Part shown: positions 14,765 through 21,508 of the stretch, piece by piece
Layout: the number at the start of each line of letters is the position of its first letter
Position numbering within the stretch: position 1 is the stretch's first letter
Source of the DNA: an uncultured Eubacteriales bacterium
Lineage (GTDB): Bacteria; Bacillota; Clostridia; Christensenellales; QAND01
Direction: 5' to 3'
NCBI GenBank assembly: GCA_900546685.1
Contig: UREB01000008.1
Coordinates: forward strand, 1-21,508
Length of the DNA stretch: 21,508 nucleotides
Notes under the pieces: model-generated
Told to the model about the DNA's origin: nothing
What the model saw: the letters and a program-made list of their open reading frames with translations, nothing else
The model's database searches: none
Position numbers and translations under genes: made by a program

Positions 14765-15954
14765 TGCAGACGCCTTTGACCATCGGACAATTCAACGATG
14801 GATATTTACCCGTTACCGACGGCGTTGTTACCGTGGTACGCAATTATGCGTACTGGCTCAATGAAAAATACGGCAAATGTGTCGTCTATGCCCCCAATGC
14901 TAAGCATTATCAAAACGAAGAGTCCTTTGACGTGCAGCCTTATCTATCCATGCCGATTCCCGGCCGTAAGCCCTATCGCCTGGGCTTCCCCGTATTTGAT
15001 GCCAGCTATCGCAGGCAGGTGGACAGCATGCAATTTGATCTGGTGCATTCCCATTCCCCGTTTTCTGCCGGGTCTGAAGCGTTGCGCGTGGCCAAAAAGC
15101 AGCATATCCCGCTGGTCGGTACCTTTCACAGCAAATTCTACGACGATTTTGTGCAGTATTTCCACAGCGACCATATCGCGCGGGCGGGTGTCAACTTTGT
15201 CATTAAGTTCTTTCAGAAGTGCGACAGCGTCTGGACCGTCAGCGACGCTACCGTGGAAACGCTCCGTGAATACGGCTATCAAGGCCCCATCACCGTGATC
15301 AACAACGGCACGGACCTAGCCGCCCCGGAAACGCAGGCAGAGATCGACGACGCCAAACAGCAAGCAGAGGCGCTCTGCTCTCTCCGCCCGGATCAGCCGT
15401 TGTTTGTCTTTGTCGGCCAGCATATTTGGCAAAAAAATGTGCGCTTAATCTTGGAAGCTGCCGAACAGCTGCGGCACATCGAGCCGGATTTCCGTTTGGT
15501 CTTTGTTGGCACGGGATATGCACAACACGATATGCAAGCGTTTATCGATGAACATGCGGGCATGGCGCAGCAGGTTTCCCTCTTGGGAACCATCCAAAAT
15601 CGCACCCTGCTCTCTTATCTGTATTTGCGTGCCAGCGCCTTTGTTTTTCCCTCCGTATACGACAATGCGCCCCTTGTCGTTCGGGAGGCGTCTGCCATGG
15701 GGGCTCCCTCCATTTTGATACAGGGCAGCACCGCAGCGCAGGGTGTAGAGGATAAGGTCAACGGATTTTTATGTCAAAACAGTGTAGAAAGCCTGCGAGA
15801 TACCATGCTCTATTGTCTGCAACATCCTCAACAGGCGCAAGAAATCGGAAAAAAGGCCCAGAAAACGTTGGCCAAATCCTGGTCCATGATCGTGGATCAG
15901 GTGTATGAGGAATATCTTCGTATCATCGAAAACTATAAAGCAAAAAACCAATAA
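14764..15954 (+). CDS. GT4-family glycosyltransferase
   Basis: The 396-residue protein is a GT-B fold retaining glycosyltransferase of the GT4 type. The N-terminal acceptor domain begins GQFNDGYLPVTDGV, the glycine/proline loop seen in diacylglycerol and phosphatidylinositol glycosyltransferases, and has DLVHSHSPFSAG. The C-terminal donor domain holds FVGQHIWQKNV (nucleotide-sugar contacts), LVFVGTGY, and PSVYDNAPLVVREASAMGAPSIL, corresponding to the E-x7-E region though the second position is not a clear glutamate. There are no membrane helices, so it probably works on the cytosolic membrane face. The ATG overlaps the upstream stop (TAATG), indicating translational coupling. Likely roles are glycolipid or teichoic-acid-type polymer synthesis; the sugar and acceptor are unknown. 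Confidence 0.88.
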   Translation: MQTPLTIGQFNDGYLPVTDGVVTVVRNYAYWLNEKYGKCVVYAPNAKHYQNEESFDVQPYLSMPIPGRKPYRLGFPVFDASYRRQVDSMQFDLVHSHSPFSAGSEALRVAKKQHIPLVGTFHSKFYDDFVQYFHSDHIARAGVNFVIKFFQKCDSVWTVSDATVETLREYGYQGPITVINNGTDLAAPETQAEIDDAKQQAEALCSLRPDQPLFVFVGQHIWQKNVRLILEAAEQLRHIEPDFRLVFVGTGYAQHDMQAFIDEHAGMAQQVSLLGTIQNRTLLSYLYLRASAFVFPSVYDNAPLVVREASAMGAPSILIQGSTAAQGVEDKVNGFLCQNSVESLRDTMLYCLQHPQQAQEIGKKAQKTLAKSWSMIVDQVYEEYLRIIENYKAKNQ

Positions 15955-15980
15955 AAAAAGTGCGTACCACGCACTTTTTT
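15953..15980. terminator. Bidirectional intrinsic terminator
   Basis: A perfectly symmetrical A-run, GTGCGT-ACC-ACGCAC stem-loop and T-run lie directly between the GT4 stop and the stop of the converging 99-residue ORF. It can serve both directions. Confidence 0.92.
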
Positions 15981-15987
15981 CTCTAGT

Positions 15988-16287
15988 TTAAAGAATGCCT
16001 ACCAGGCGCAAAATCGTCCACCCAAAGCCGAATATCGTAACCAATAGCGAGATCACGCCCACCGGCAGCGTCCATTTGAGCTTTGGCACTTCCTTCATCA
16101 GCTTTTCGTCCGCCTTTGTCTTGGCCCTGCGGTTTTCGCTGCTCCTGCGCCGCTCCTGTTTTTTTTGCTCTTGAATCTGAAGCGCTTTGATCTTGATATA
16201 ATGGTTAACCACAATGATGTTAACGGAGTATACGATCAATCCCAGCAGACCGATCCAAACAGAAAGATGCATCCCCAAAAATACCAT
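15988..16287 (-). CDS. Small two-helix membrane protein of unknown function
   Basis: The 99-residue protein has a hydrophobic segment at about 7-29, a highly charged middle (about 34-67, with KKQERRRSSENRRAK) and a second hydrophobic segment at about 74-97. The charged stretch could form a cytosolic helix between two membrane anchors. I recognise no family. The Shine-Dalgarno (GGCGGTG) is modest, but a good promoter at 16325-16353 and a shared terminator support an expressed single gene. Confidence 0.7.
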   Translation of the reverse strand: MVFLGMHLSVWIGLLGLIVYSVNIIVVNHYIKIKALQIQEQKKQERRRSSENRRAKTKADEKLMKEVPKLKWTLPVGVISLLVTIFGFGWTILRLVGIL

Positions 16288-16324
16288 AGATATGGCACCG
16301 CCTTTTTTGTTCTCTTAAGTCTTA

Positions 16325-16353
16325 ATGATAAGGCATAGAGGGGCGGTTTGCAA
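16325..16353 (-). promoter_or_regulatory. Sigma-A promoter of the 99-residue membrane protein gene
   Basis: Minus-strand TTGCAA (16348-16353), 17-base spacer, TATCAT (16325-16330), about 38 bases before the ATG. Confidence 0.65.
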
Positions 16354-16391
16354 GTAAAGATTTGCTGCGATCCACGTATAGAGCGCACAAG

Positions 16392-16414
16392 AAAAAAAGC
16401 AGGAAGCCCTGCTT
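16392..16414 (-). terminator. Intrinsic terminator of spoIIQ
   Basis: Minus-strand AAGCAGG pairs with CCTGCTT around a 4-base loop and is followed by TTTTTTT. The hairpin overlaps the spoIIQ stop codon (16413-16415), a tight arrangement. Confidence 0.85.
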
Positions 16415-17165
16415 ATTTTCCCTCTACATAGGCGATGGGATCTTTTGCCACGCCCTTTACGCTGACGCCAAAATGCAGATGCGCCGGATCGTTGGCGGTA
16501 TTGTTGGCGCTTTTCCCGACCTTGCCGATGACATCGCCTTTTTTCACCTGCTGACCCTTTTCGATGGATTCCGGAGCCTGTAGGTTCCCATACGTGCTTT
16601 TTACCTCATTAGCATGCTTGATGACGATGGTATATCCTGTTTCTGCATTGTTTTCCACAGATTCCACCGTGCCATCCATCATGGCCACTACATCCGTGCC
16701 TTCCTCCGCCTGTATATCTGCTGCCTTATGCACCATCCAGGCGTTTAGTGTTTGGAAGTATACCGGATCCTCCGCGCTAAACGGGCGCAGCACCTCGCCC
16801 TTGACCGGCATCGTCGGCTTTACGGCTACCACGGTCTGTTTTGCCTTGGGCGTTTCGGTAGGTGCCGGCGTGGTTGTGGGCGTCGCCGTCGGCGTGGGCG
16901 TTGCTTTTGCAATTTCATTTAAGCGGTCCATCTCCTGTTGGAGCGTCGTCCCGTTGTTTTGATTGGCCGCCTGGGCGGAGGCAGTCGGCGTCGGCTGTGC
17001 GGCGGTATCGCCGCTGCTGCCCAGCGTGAAGTACGCCGTTACGCCAATGAGCGCCAGGCATACGAGCATAACCAGATAAATGCCGTTCTTATCCATGAAT
17101 GCGGCCAGCTGGGAGCGCTGGCGGATCGGGCCCCTGTCATTGCGTCTGAAATTTCGGTTATCCAT
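16413..17165 (-). CDS. spoIIQ: SpoIIQ-like LytM (M23 peptidase) protein
   Basis: The 250-residue protein has a basic cytosolic N-terminus, one membrane helix (about 29-48), a long threonine/proline-rich linker (55-110) and a C-terminal LytM domain (about 120-245). In Bacillus, SpoIIQ in the forespore membrane binds SpoIIIAH of the mother cell across the septum. Here the zinc ligands appear complete: H146-x3-D150 (HKAAD) and HLH at 229-231, as in several clostridial SpoIIQ proteins and unlike the B. subtilis one. The start has AAAGGAGG seven bases upstream. Identity as SpoIIQ rests on architecture, the neighbouring spoIID and the sigma-F-type promoter at 17186-17215; a general M23 endopeptidase is the alternative. 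Confidence 0.85.
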   Translation of the reverse strand: MDNRNFRRNDRGPIRQRSQLAAFMDKNGIYLVMLVCLALIGVTAYFTLGSSGDTAAQPTPTASAQAANQNNGTTLQQEMDRLNEIAKATPTPTATPTTTPAPTETPKAKQTVVAVKPTMPVKGEVLRPFSAEDPVYFQTLNAWMVHKAADIQAEEGTDVVAMMDGTVESVENNAETGYTIVIKHANEVKSTYGNLQAPESIEKGQQVKKGDVIGKVGKSANNTANDPAHLHFGVSVKGVAKDPIAYVEGK

Positions 17166-17185
17166 GTTGATTCCTCCTTTAACGC

Positions 17186-17215
17186 TATTGTTGCCGCGTC
17201 AAAGCAGGCATATAC
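17186..17215 (-). promoter_or_regulatory. Predicted sigma-F promoter of spoIIQ
   Basis: Minus-strand GTATA (17211-17215), exactly 15 bases, then GGCAACAATA (17186-17195). This fits the forespore sigma-F pattern GYWTA and GGNNANAHTR at all constrained positions. Initiation near 17179 is about 14 bases before the ATG, just ahead of the AAAGGAGG ribosome binding site. Confidence 0.72.
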
Positions 17216-17231
17216 ACATGGATTTATTTTT

Positions 17232-18320
17232 TCAAGGCTTTTCCATTTGTGCCAATGTGACCCCTGTATAATAGTGCGTTAAAATCTCTTCATAATTTTT
17301 CCCCTCTTTAGCCATAGCATTTGCGCCTACCTGGCTCATGCCTACGCCGTGCCCATAGCCCTTTGTGGTAATCTGCACATTTTCCTCATCAAAGGCAAAG
17401 GTAAAATCTGTAGAATCCAGTGTAAACAGCGCGCGGATCTGTTTGCCGGTAAATTTCGTCTTGCCAATTTCCACCGTCTGTACACGGCCCGATGCCGTTC
17501 TTTGATACGCGCCCACCGATTCCGCAATATTTTTTTCCGTAACCTCCGCCTTTTCATCCTCCTCCATCAACTTTTTCACAAATTCCTGTTTGGAGATGCT
17601 GACGGTCCTCTGATAGCGTGGCGCGGATTCCTCCCCCGGGCTGTCTACCCCGCGCAAATAGGGTAATGCATTTTTATAAACGTTTTCCACATCCTCTGTG
17701 CGCCCGCCTGAGGTAGAATGAAACAGCGCCACAATGGGCGCACCATCGTATTCCAGCACCATTCCCTTTGTTTCTTCCACAGCCTGGCGGAGCTTTGCTT
17801 CGTTTTTCTCAAACGATTTTCCCCATTTTTCCCGTCTGCCCGCTTCGTCGCAAAACGCTTGGCAGTGCCCGCTGTCCGTACAAATGACAGCCTCGCTTCT
17901 ATCGCATCCGTTGCCCAGCATCTTATCATAGGTATAGGTGCGGGCCGCTACTGCCTGCGCTTTCAGCGCTTCCGGTTCATAGCTCACTGGCATCTCCGCC
18001 GATACTACGCCGACAATGTATTCCTCCAGCGGCATTTCCAGCACCTTGTTATCATGTGCCGTATCCAGCACTTTGATGTTTTCGCTTACGATTTTATTTT
18101 GCTTGGGCGCCAAAAGATCCAGCGGCCAAAATGATCCGTCCTCTTCCGATGTGCTCATCCAGCAGGATAGCGCAATGACTGCTAAAACGCCCAGTACCCA
18201 GCGCTGCGCCCTCGCCTTTGCCGTACCTTTCGGGCGCGGCGTATGCTTTCGCCGAAGCGGCCGTCGCTTCGGTCGAATTTGTCTTTTCCTTTGCTTATAT
18301 GCGATCCCCTTATGCTTCAT
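17232..18320 (-). CDS. spoIID: Stage II sporulation protein D, peptidoglycan lytic transglycosylase
   Basis: SpoIID cleaves denuded glycan strands during engulfment, together with SpoIIP and SpoIIM. The 362-residue protein has a very basic N-terminus (KRRPLRRK), one membrane anchor (about 40-54) and the SpoIID domain. The catalytic glutamate is likely E109 in YIVGVVSAEMP, followed by EALKAQAVAARTY; HSTSGGRTE and the C-terminal GYGHGVGMSQVGA are also family signatures. The ATG at 18320 has GGAGG eight bases upstream; the frame's longer extension to 18389 has no family sequence. spoIIQ begins 66 bases downstream but with its own sigma-F promoter. I found no convincing sigma-E promoter. Confidence 0.94.
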   Translation of the reverse strand: MKHKGIAYKQRKRQIRPKRRPLRRKHTPRPKGTAKARAQRWVLGVLAVIALSCWMSTSEEDGSFWPLDLLAPKQNKIVSENIKVLDTAHDNKVLEMPLEEYIVGVVSAEMPVSYEPEALKAQAVAARTYTYDKMLGNGCDRSEAVICTDSGHCQAFCDEAGRREKWGKSFEKNEAKLRQAVEETKGMVLEYDGAPIVALFHSTSGGRTEDVENVYKNALPYLRGVDSPGEESAPRYQRTVSISKQEFVKKLMEEDEKAEVTEKNIAESVGAYQRTASGRVQTVEIGKTKFTGKQIRALFTLDSTDFTFAFDEENVQITTKGYGHGVGMSQVGANAMAKEGKNYEEILTHYYTGVTLAQMEKP

Positions 18321-18382
18321 GGCACAGCCTCCCTGTGCACGTTTATGCATGGAAAAAACAAAAAAGAACCCCGCCCGTTCGG

Positions 18383-18412
18383 TTGACAAATCCCCCTACG
18401 CCTAGGTACAAT
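18383..18412 (+). promoter_or_regulatory. Sigma-A promoter of tRNA-Arg
   Basis: Consensus TTGACA (18383-18388), 18-base spacer, TACAAT (18407-18412), with the mature tRNA starting 16 bases later. It is divergent from spoIID, about 60 bases from that start codon. Confidence 0.82.
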
Positions 18413-18427
18413 AAGGAATGGTTTTGT

Positions 18428-18504
18428 GCACCTATAGCTCAGTAGGATAGAGCGACCGCCTCCTAAGCGGTAGGCCACAGGTTCGAATCCTGTTAGGTGC
18501 GCCA
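18428..18504 (+). tRNA. tRNA-Arg (anticodon CCT), CCA encoded
   Basis: The acceptor stem GCACCTA/TAGGTGC is followed by discriminator G and an encoded CCA. The D arm is GCTCAGTAGGATAGAGC; the anticodon stem ACCGC/GCGGT encloses CTCCTAA, giving CCT, which reads AGG; the T arm is ACAGGTTCGAATCCTGT. Promoter and terminator bracket it as a single-gene unit. Confidence 0.97.
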
Positions 18505-18505
18505 T

Positions 18506-18537
18506 ATCGGAGCGGAATCAATCGTTCCGATTTTTTT
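18506..18537 (+). terminator. Intrinsic terminator after tRNA-Arg
   Basis: ATCGGAGCG pairs with CGTTCCGAT (one G-T wobble) around an 8-base loop and is followed by TTTTTTT. Confidence 0.9.
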
Positions 18538-18657
18538 ATTTCTCTGATGGCCATTTCTTTGCGCTGTTCAGCTTTGGCCACCGTTGCCTGCAATTGTGGC
18601 TTACTTGTTGCTCTTTTTTTAAGAATTGGTTAATTTTTTATTCTCGTTTTTCTTTTG

Positions 18658-18666
18658 TGGTAGAAT
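18658..18666 (+). promoter_or_regulatory. Extended -10 promoter of the P-type ATPase gene
   Basis: TGGTAGAAT (TAGAAT at 18661-18666) lies about 39 bases before the ATG; TTATTC at 18638-18643 is a weak -35 at 17 bases. Confidence 0.5.
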
Positions 18667-18704
18667 ATTTTTTATTCATATTCAACAAAGAAGGGGGATA
18701 CGGC

Positions 18705-21047
18705 ATGAGCCAAGACGATATTTCCCGGCTCCATCCAAATCCAGAAGAGGGGCTGTCCGACGAACAAGTACAACAACGAATTCGTCAGGGATTGCAAAAT
18801 CAGGCGCCTCCGGCCATCAGTAAAACCATCGGTCAGGTTTTTAAGGAAAATATCTGTACCCTATTCAACTTATTTAATGTATTGATTGCATTGGCCTTGG
18901 CGCTGGTGGGCGCCTGGTCCAACATGGTATTTATCCTTATCATCGCGCTCAACACCTGTATCGGCATTGCACAGGAGCTACATGCCAAGCGTTTGGTAGA
19001 CAAGCTCTCCCTTTTATCCCGTCCTACCGCCCATGTAATGCGCGAGGGAAAAGAACAAGAAGTTTCCGTCAGCGACCTGGTATTGGATGATGTGTTGATT
19101 TTGCAGAGCGGCCAACAGATCTGTGCCGATGCCACTTTGCTTTCCGGCCAAATCGAAGCCAACGAAGCACTATTGACGGGGGAATCCGATCCCATCCATA
19201 AAAATCCCGGGGATACAGTGCTATCCGGCAGCTTTGTCATCAGCGGCAAATGCGCGGCGGTGGTAGATCATGTTGGGGCGGAAAACTACGCCACAAAACT
19301 TTCTGCCGAGGCCAAAAAGTTGAAAAAGCTTCATTCTGAGCTGATGACTTCCATGCAAAAGGTCACTCGCTTTACTGGCTTTTTCATTGTGCCGCTGGGC
19401 ATAATTCTGTTTTTAGAGGCCATTTTGCTGCGGCAAACGGCCCTGCCGGATGCGGTGATTTCCACCTCTGCCGGGCTCCTGGGTATGCTGCCAAAAGGGC
19501 TTGTGCTGCTCATCAGTATTTCCCTGGCCGTGGGCGTAATCCGCTTGGCCAAAAAACAAATTTTGGTACAGGCCTTGTTTTCGCTGGAAACGCTGGCCCA
19601 TGTAGATGTGCTTTGCCTGGACAAAACCGGCACGCTCACCGAAGGCAATATGCAGGTGGAGGCCGTGCATCCCCTATGCCAAACGCCCCCTGTACCGGTG
19701 AAAAAGATGATCGGTTCCTTTTTGCAGCACACCGACGATAACAACGCTACCTTTCAGGCGCTAGACCGCTATTTCCCGAAAAGCAACACCTACAGCCCTA
19801 CGGATAAGATTGCCTTTTCCTCTCAACGCAAATGGAGCGGTATGACGTTTGGCGATCATGGCACTTTGGTTTTGGGCGCCCCCGAGCGCCTGTTGTCCGA
19901 AGCGCTGCCAGCCTCTCTCATGCAAGAGGTTGAAAATGGGGCGCGTGTGCTCATTGCAGGCTGGACCCCGCAACCCATTGCCATAGATCAGCCGCTTCCG
20001 CCGTTGACGCCGCTTTGCGCCATCGTCATTTCGGATGTCATTCGCAAAGGCGCCCGGGAAACCCTGGCCTATTTTCAGCGCGAAGGAGTGGATGTAAAGG
20101 TCATTTCTGGCGACAACCCGACAGCCGTTTGCGCCATTGCCAAGCGGGCCGGCCTTGCCAACGCCTCCTCTTTCATCGATATGACGGGCATAGATACACC
20201 TGAAGAGATTGCCCGGGCTGCGCGTACTTACACCGTTTTCGGCCGCGTTACCCCCGCGCAGAAAAAGCAGCTCGTACAGGCCCTGCAGGCACAAGGGCAT
20301 TCCGTTGCCATGACGGGCGACGGTGTGAACGACATCCTAGCCCTGCGCGAAGCGGATTGTAGCATTGCCATTGCCGAAGGCAGCGACGCTGCCCGCCAGG
20401 TTTCTCAGCTGGTACTGCTTCACTCCGACTTTACCGCCCTGCCCAGCGTATTGTTGGAAGGACGCCGCGTCGTCAACAATATCACGCGGGTAGCAGGGGT
20501 CTTTTTTGTCAAAACCCTTTATTCGCTCATGTTGTCCCTAATCTGTGTTTTCGGCAACATACCCTTCCCCTTTGCGCCGATCCAAATCACGCTGATCGAT
20601 CTTATCATCGAAGCGTACCCGTCCTTCTTCCTCTCCTTTGAGCCGGATGGGCGGAGGATCAGTGGCACCTTCCTGGGCTCCGTACTGCGGCGTGCACTGC
20701 CCAACGCCTTGGCCGTGGTCTGTACTGTCATGGCCGCATATATATGGACGCCTTCTCTTGGCTTTACTGCCGATCAGACAACGCTACTTATGTATCTGCT
20801 TGTTGGCACAGTGGGTTGCATGGCGGTATGTAAAGCCTGCTATCCTTTCAATGTGCTGCGTCTGTTTTTAGCCTGTACCGTTCCTATCGGCTACTTTGCC
20901 GCCGTGATTATATTTCATGGCATGTTGGATCTTACAGCGCTCTCCGCTGTGCTCTACCAGCCCTGGGCCATATTGGCGGCCTGTGCGCTTATATTAGAGC
21001 GTATCTTTTCCAAATGCCTGGCCAATGTATCATTCAAGCATCTATGA
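18705..21047 (+). CDS. P-type (E1-E2) cation-transporting ATPase
   Basis: The 780-residue pump couples ATP hydrolysis to ion transport. The actuator loop TGES is at 158-161, the phosphorylated aspartate D306 in DKTGTLT, and the hinge TGDGVND at 537-543. About ten membrane segments are visible: two before the actuator, two between it and D306, and about six after 590. There is no N-terminal heavy-metal-binding domain and no CPC motif, so it is not a copper or zinc P1B pump. The compact form and VQALFSLETLAHVDVLCLDKTGT recall the Exp7/CtpE-like subfamily. The usual PEGL of helix 4 reads PKGL (K264). The start has AAGGGGG upstream; the frame's extension to 18594 would add a non-homologous hydrophobic leader. 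The transported ion is unknown. It stands alone, between tRNA-Arg and its own terminator. Confidence 0.93.
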   Translation: MSQDDISRLHPNPEEGLSDEQVQQRIRQGLQNQAPPAISKTIGQVFKENICTLFNLFNVLIALALALVGAWSNMVFILIIALNTCIGIAQELHAKRLVDKLSLLSRPTAHVMREGKEQEVSVSDLVLDDVLILQSGQQICADATLLSGQIEANEALLTGESDPIHKNPGDTVLSGSFVISGKCAAVVDHVGAENYATKLSAEAKKLKKLHSELMTSMQKVTRFTGFFIVPLGIILFLEAILLRQTALPDAVISTSAGLLGMLPKGLVLLISISLAVGVIRLAKKQILVQALFSLETLAHVDVLCLDKTGTLTEGNMQVEAVHPLCQTPPVPVKKMIGSFLQHTDDNNATFQALDRYFPKSNTYSPTDKIAFSSQRKWSGMTFGDHGTLVLGAPERLLSEALPASLMQEVENGARVLIAGWTPQPIAIDQPLPPLTPLCAIVISDVIRKGARETLAYFQREGVDVKVISGDNPTAVCAIAKRAGLANASSFIDMTGIDTPEEIARAARTYTVFGRVTPAQKKQLVQALQAQGHSVAMTGDGVNDILALREADCSIAIAEGSDAARQVSQLVLLHSDFTALPSVLLEGRRVVNNITRVAGVFFVKTLYSLMLSLICVFGNIPFPFAPIQITLIDLIIEAYPSFFLSFEPDGRRISGTFLGSVLRRALPNALAVVCTVMAAYIWTPSLGFTADQTTLLMYLLVGTVGCMAVCKACYPFNVLRLFLACTVPIGYFAAVIIFHGMLDLTALSAVLYQPWAILAACALILERIFSKCLANVSFKHL

Positions 21048-21060
21048 GTTTGGCTTTTAT

Positions 21061-21095
21061 AAGCGCTGGTAAATTCTGCCAGCGCTTTTCTTTTT
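21061..21095 (+). terminator. Intrinsic terminator after the P-type ATPase gene
   Basis: AAGCGCTGG pairs with CCAGCGCTT around a 9-base loop, followed by a T-rich tail (TTTTCTTTTT), 13 bases past the stop codon. Confidence 0.9.
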
Positions 21096-21288
21096 AGATG
21101 TCAGACATATTTCATGATTTTTTATCATTTCACCTTTGCTTTCTGCTCTTAACCGTAAGGGAAAAAAACAGAATTCACGCTCTTTTTGTCTTCCCTTCTT
21201 CTTTATTTTCCGTGGTTTTATGCGTACAATCCCCTTTTTATTTCGTCAAAGATTTCAAAATTATGAATATTGTGTTAAAAGAGGGGTT

Positions 21289-21346
21289 CCTTGGGCATAC
21301 TGAGAATCGTTCAAGCTGTATGGCATCCAAGGCCCTTGGCCCATAC
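21289..21346 (+). promoter_or_regulatory. Leader with two mutually exclusive hairpins
   Basis: Hairpin 1 pairs CCTTGG and CATAC (21289-21300) with GTATG and CCAAGG (21318-21332). Hairpin 2 uses the same central segment, GTATGG...CCAA, with TTGG...CCATAC (21336-21346). Only one can form at a time. It lies just before a mini-ORF and a gene start, as attenuators or switches do. No ligand or known riboswitch class is recognised. The rest of 21098-21288 is AT-rich and I see no gene in it. Confidence 0.4.
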
Positions 21347-21365
21347 GTAAAAGAAAGGAAGTATC

Positions 21366-21434
21366 ATGCAAATACGAATTTGCCAAACACCTTTGAAAGC
21401 AAGATGTGCACGCGCACATGAGGTGATCTTATGA
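21366..21434 (+). CDS. Putative 22-codon leader or coupled mini-ORF
   Basis: An ATG with AAAGGAAG five bases upstream opens a 22-codon frame whose TGA overlaps the ATG of the next gene (ATGA at 21431-21434). The peptide, MQIRICQTPLKARCARAHEVIL, is short and basic with no recognised family. The position fits either a leader peptide that couples translation to the downstream gene or a chance frame. The hairpin ATGTGC/GCACAT (21404-21419) falls within it, immediately before the downstream Shine-Dalgarno. Confidence 0.4.
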   Translation: MQIRICQTPLKARCARAHEVIL

Positions 21435-21508
21435 AGTGGTTGGCTACCCTTTTGATTGTAACGCAAATTTGTTCCCAGGCTGTAGCCATCGAAAAGAACC
21501 AGGAACAG
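21431..21508 (+). CDS. N-terminus of an unknown protein, cut by the window edge
   Basis: The first 26 codons are visible. The N-terminus has a lysine, then a hydrophobic run (WLATLLIV), then a polar, charged tail (EKNQEQ), resembling a signal peptide or a short membrane anchor. The ribosome binding site is strong: GAGGTGATC, complementary to nine bases of the 16S 3' end, though only two bases from the ATG. It overlaps the preceding mini-ORF by four bases. Function cannot be judged from this fragment. Confidence 0.6.
   Translation, partial: MKWLATLLIVTQICSQAVAIEKNQEQ

Noticed and set aside
18321..18375. A sigma-E promoter (CATAAAC as -10) upstream of spoIID
   Set aside because: The -10 is only partial and no matching -35 lies 13-15 bases upstream; the area is mostly a T-run.

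Overview
The window looks like a chromosomal segment of a spore-forming member of the Clostridia (Firmicutes) with a fairly balanced base composition. Three things point there: the large bacterial form of SRP RNA next to a KtrAB potassium system; the block rho / rpmE / DUF1385 (yqhQ) / prmC / prfA / Sua5 / rpiB / upp, whose order is familiar from this class; and a spoIID-spoIIQ sporulation pair. I see no transposase, integrase, CRISPR array or phage module, so this is mostly core genome, with unusual points inside otherwise ordinary genes.

Layout. Positions 1-3200, read leftward: SRP RNA, ktrB, ktrA, a structured region that may be a 6S-like RNA, and tRNA-Ser(GGA) with its terminator. Positions 3200-5005: a nitroreductase divergent from a small lipoprotein, then a DUF1048-like membrane protein. 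Positions 5085-12517, leftward: rho with a long low-complexity N-terminus, an 86-residue membrane protein, ribosomal protein L31, a DUF1385 membrane protein, the release-factor pair prmC-prfA, the t6A enzyme Sua5, and an in-frame RpiB-Upp fusion. Positions 12724-15980: a DUF3048 lipoprotein facing away from a two-gene unit of an IspD/TarI-like cytidylyltransferase and a GT4 glycosyltransferase. Positions 15988-18320, leftward: a 99-residue membrane protein, spoIIQ with an excellent sigma-F promoter, and spoIID. Positions 18383-21095, rightward: tRNA-Arg(CCT) and a P-type ATPase. The last 400 bases hold a hairpin-rich leader, a 22-codon ORF and the start of an unknown gene cut by the window edge.

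How the genes work together. prmC methylates the GGQ glutamine of the release factor encoded by prfA and is translationally close-packed with it. Sua5 and L31 also serve translation, and Rho terminates transcription. RpiB supplies pentose phosphate and Upp consumes PRPP, so the fusion joins two steps around ribose phosphate. SpoIID and SpoIIQ both act at the septum during engulfment. KtrA gates KtrB for potassium uptake.

The most notable observations are the RpiB-Upp fusion, the 449-636 structured RNA candidate, the switch-like leader with a coupled mini-ORF at the right end, the AT-hook-bearing Rho, and the lysine in the transmembrane PEGL-type motif of the ATPase.
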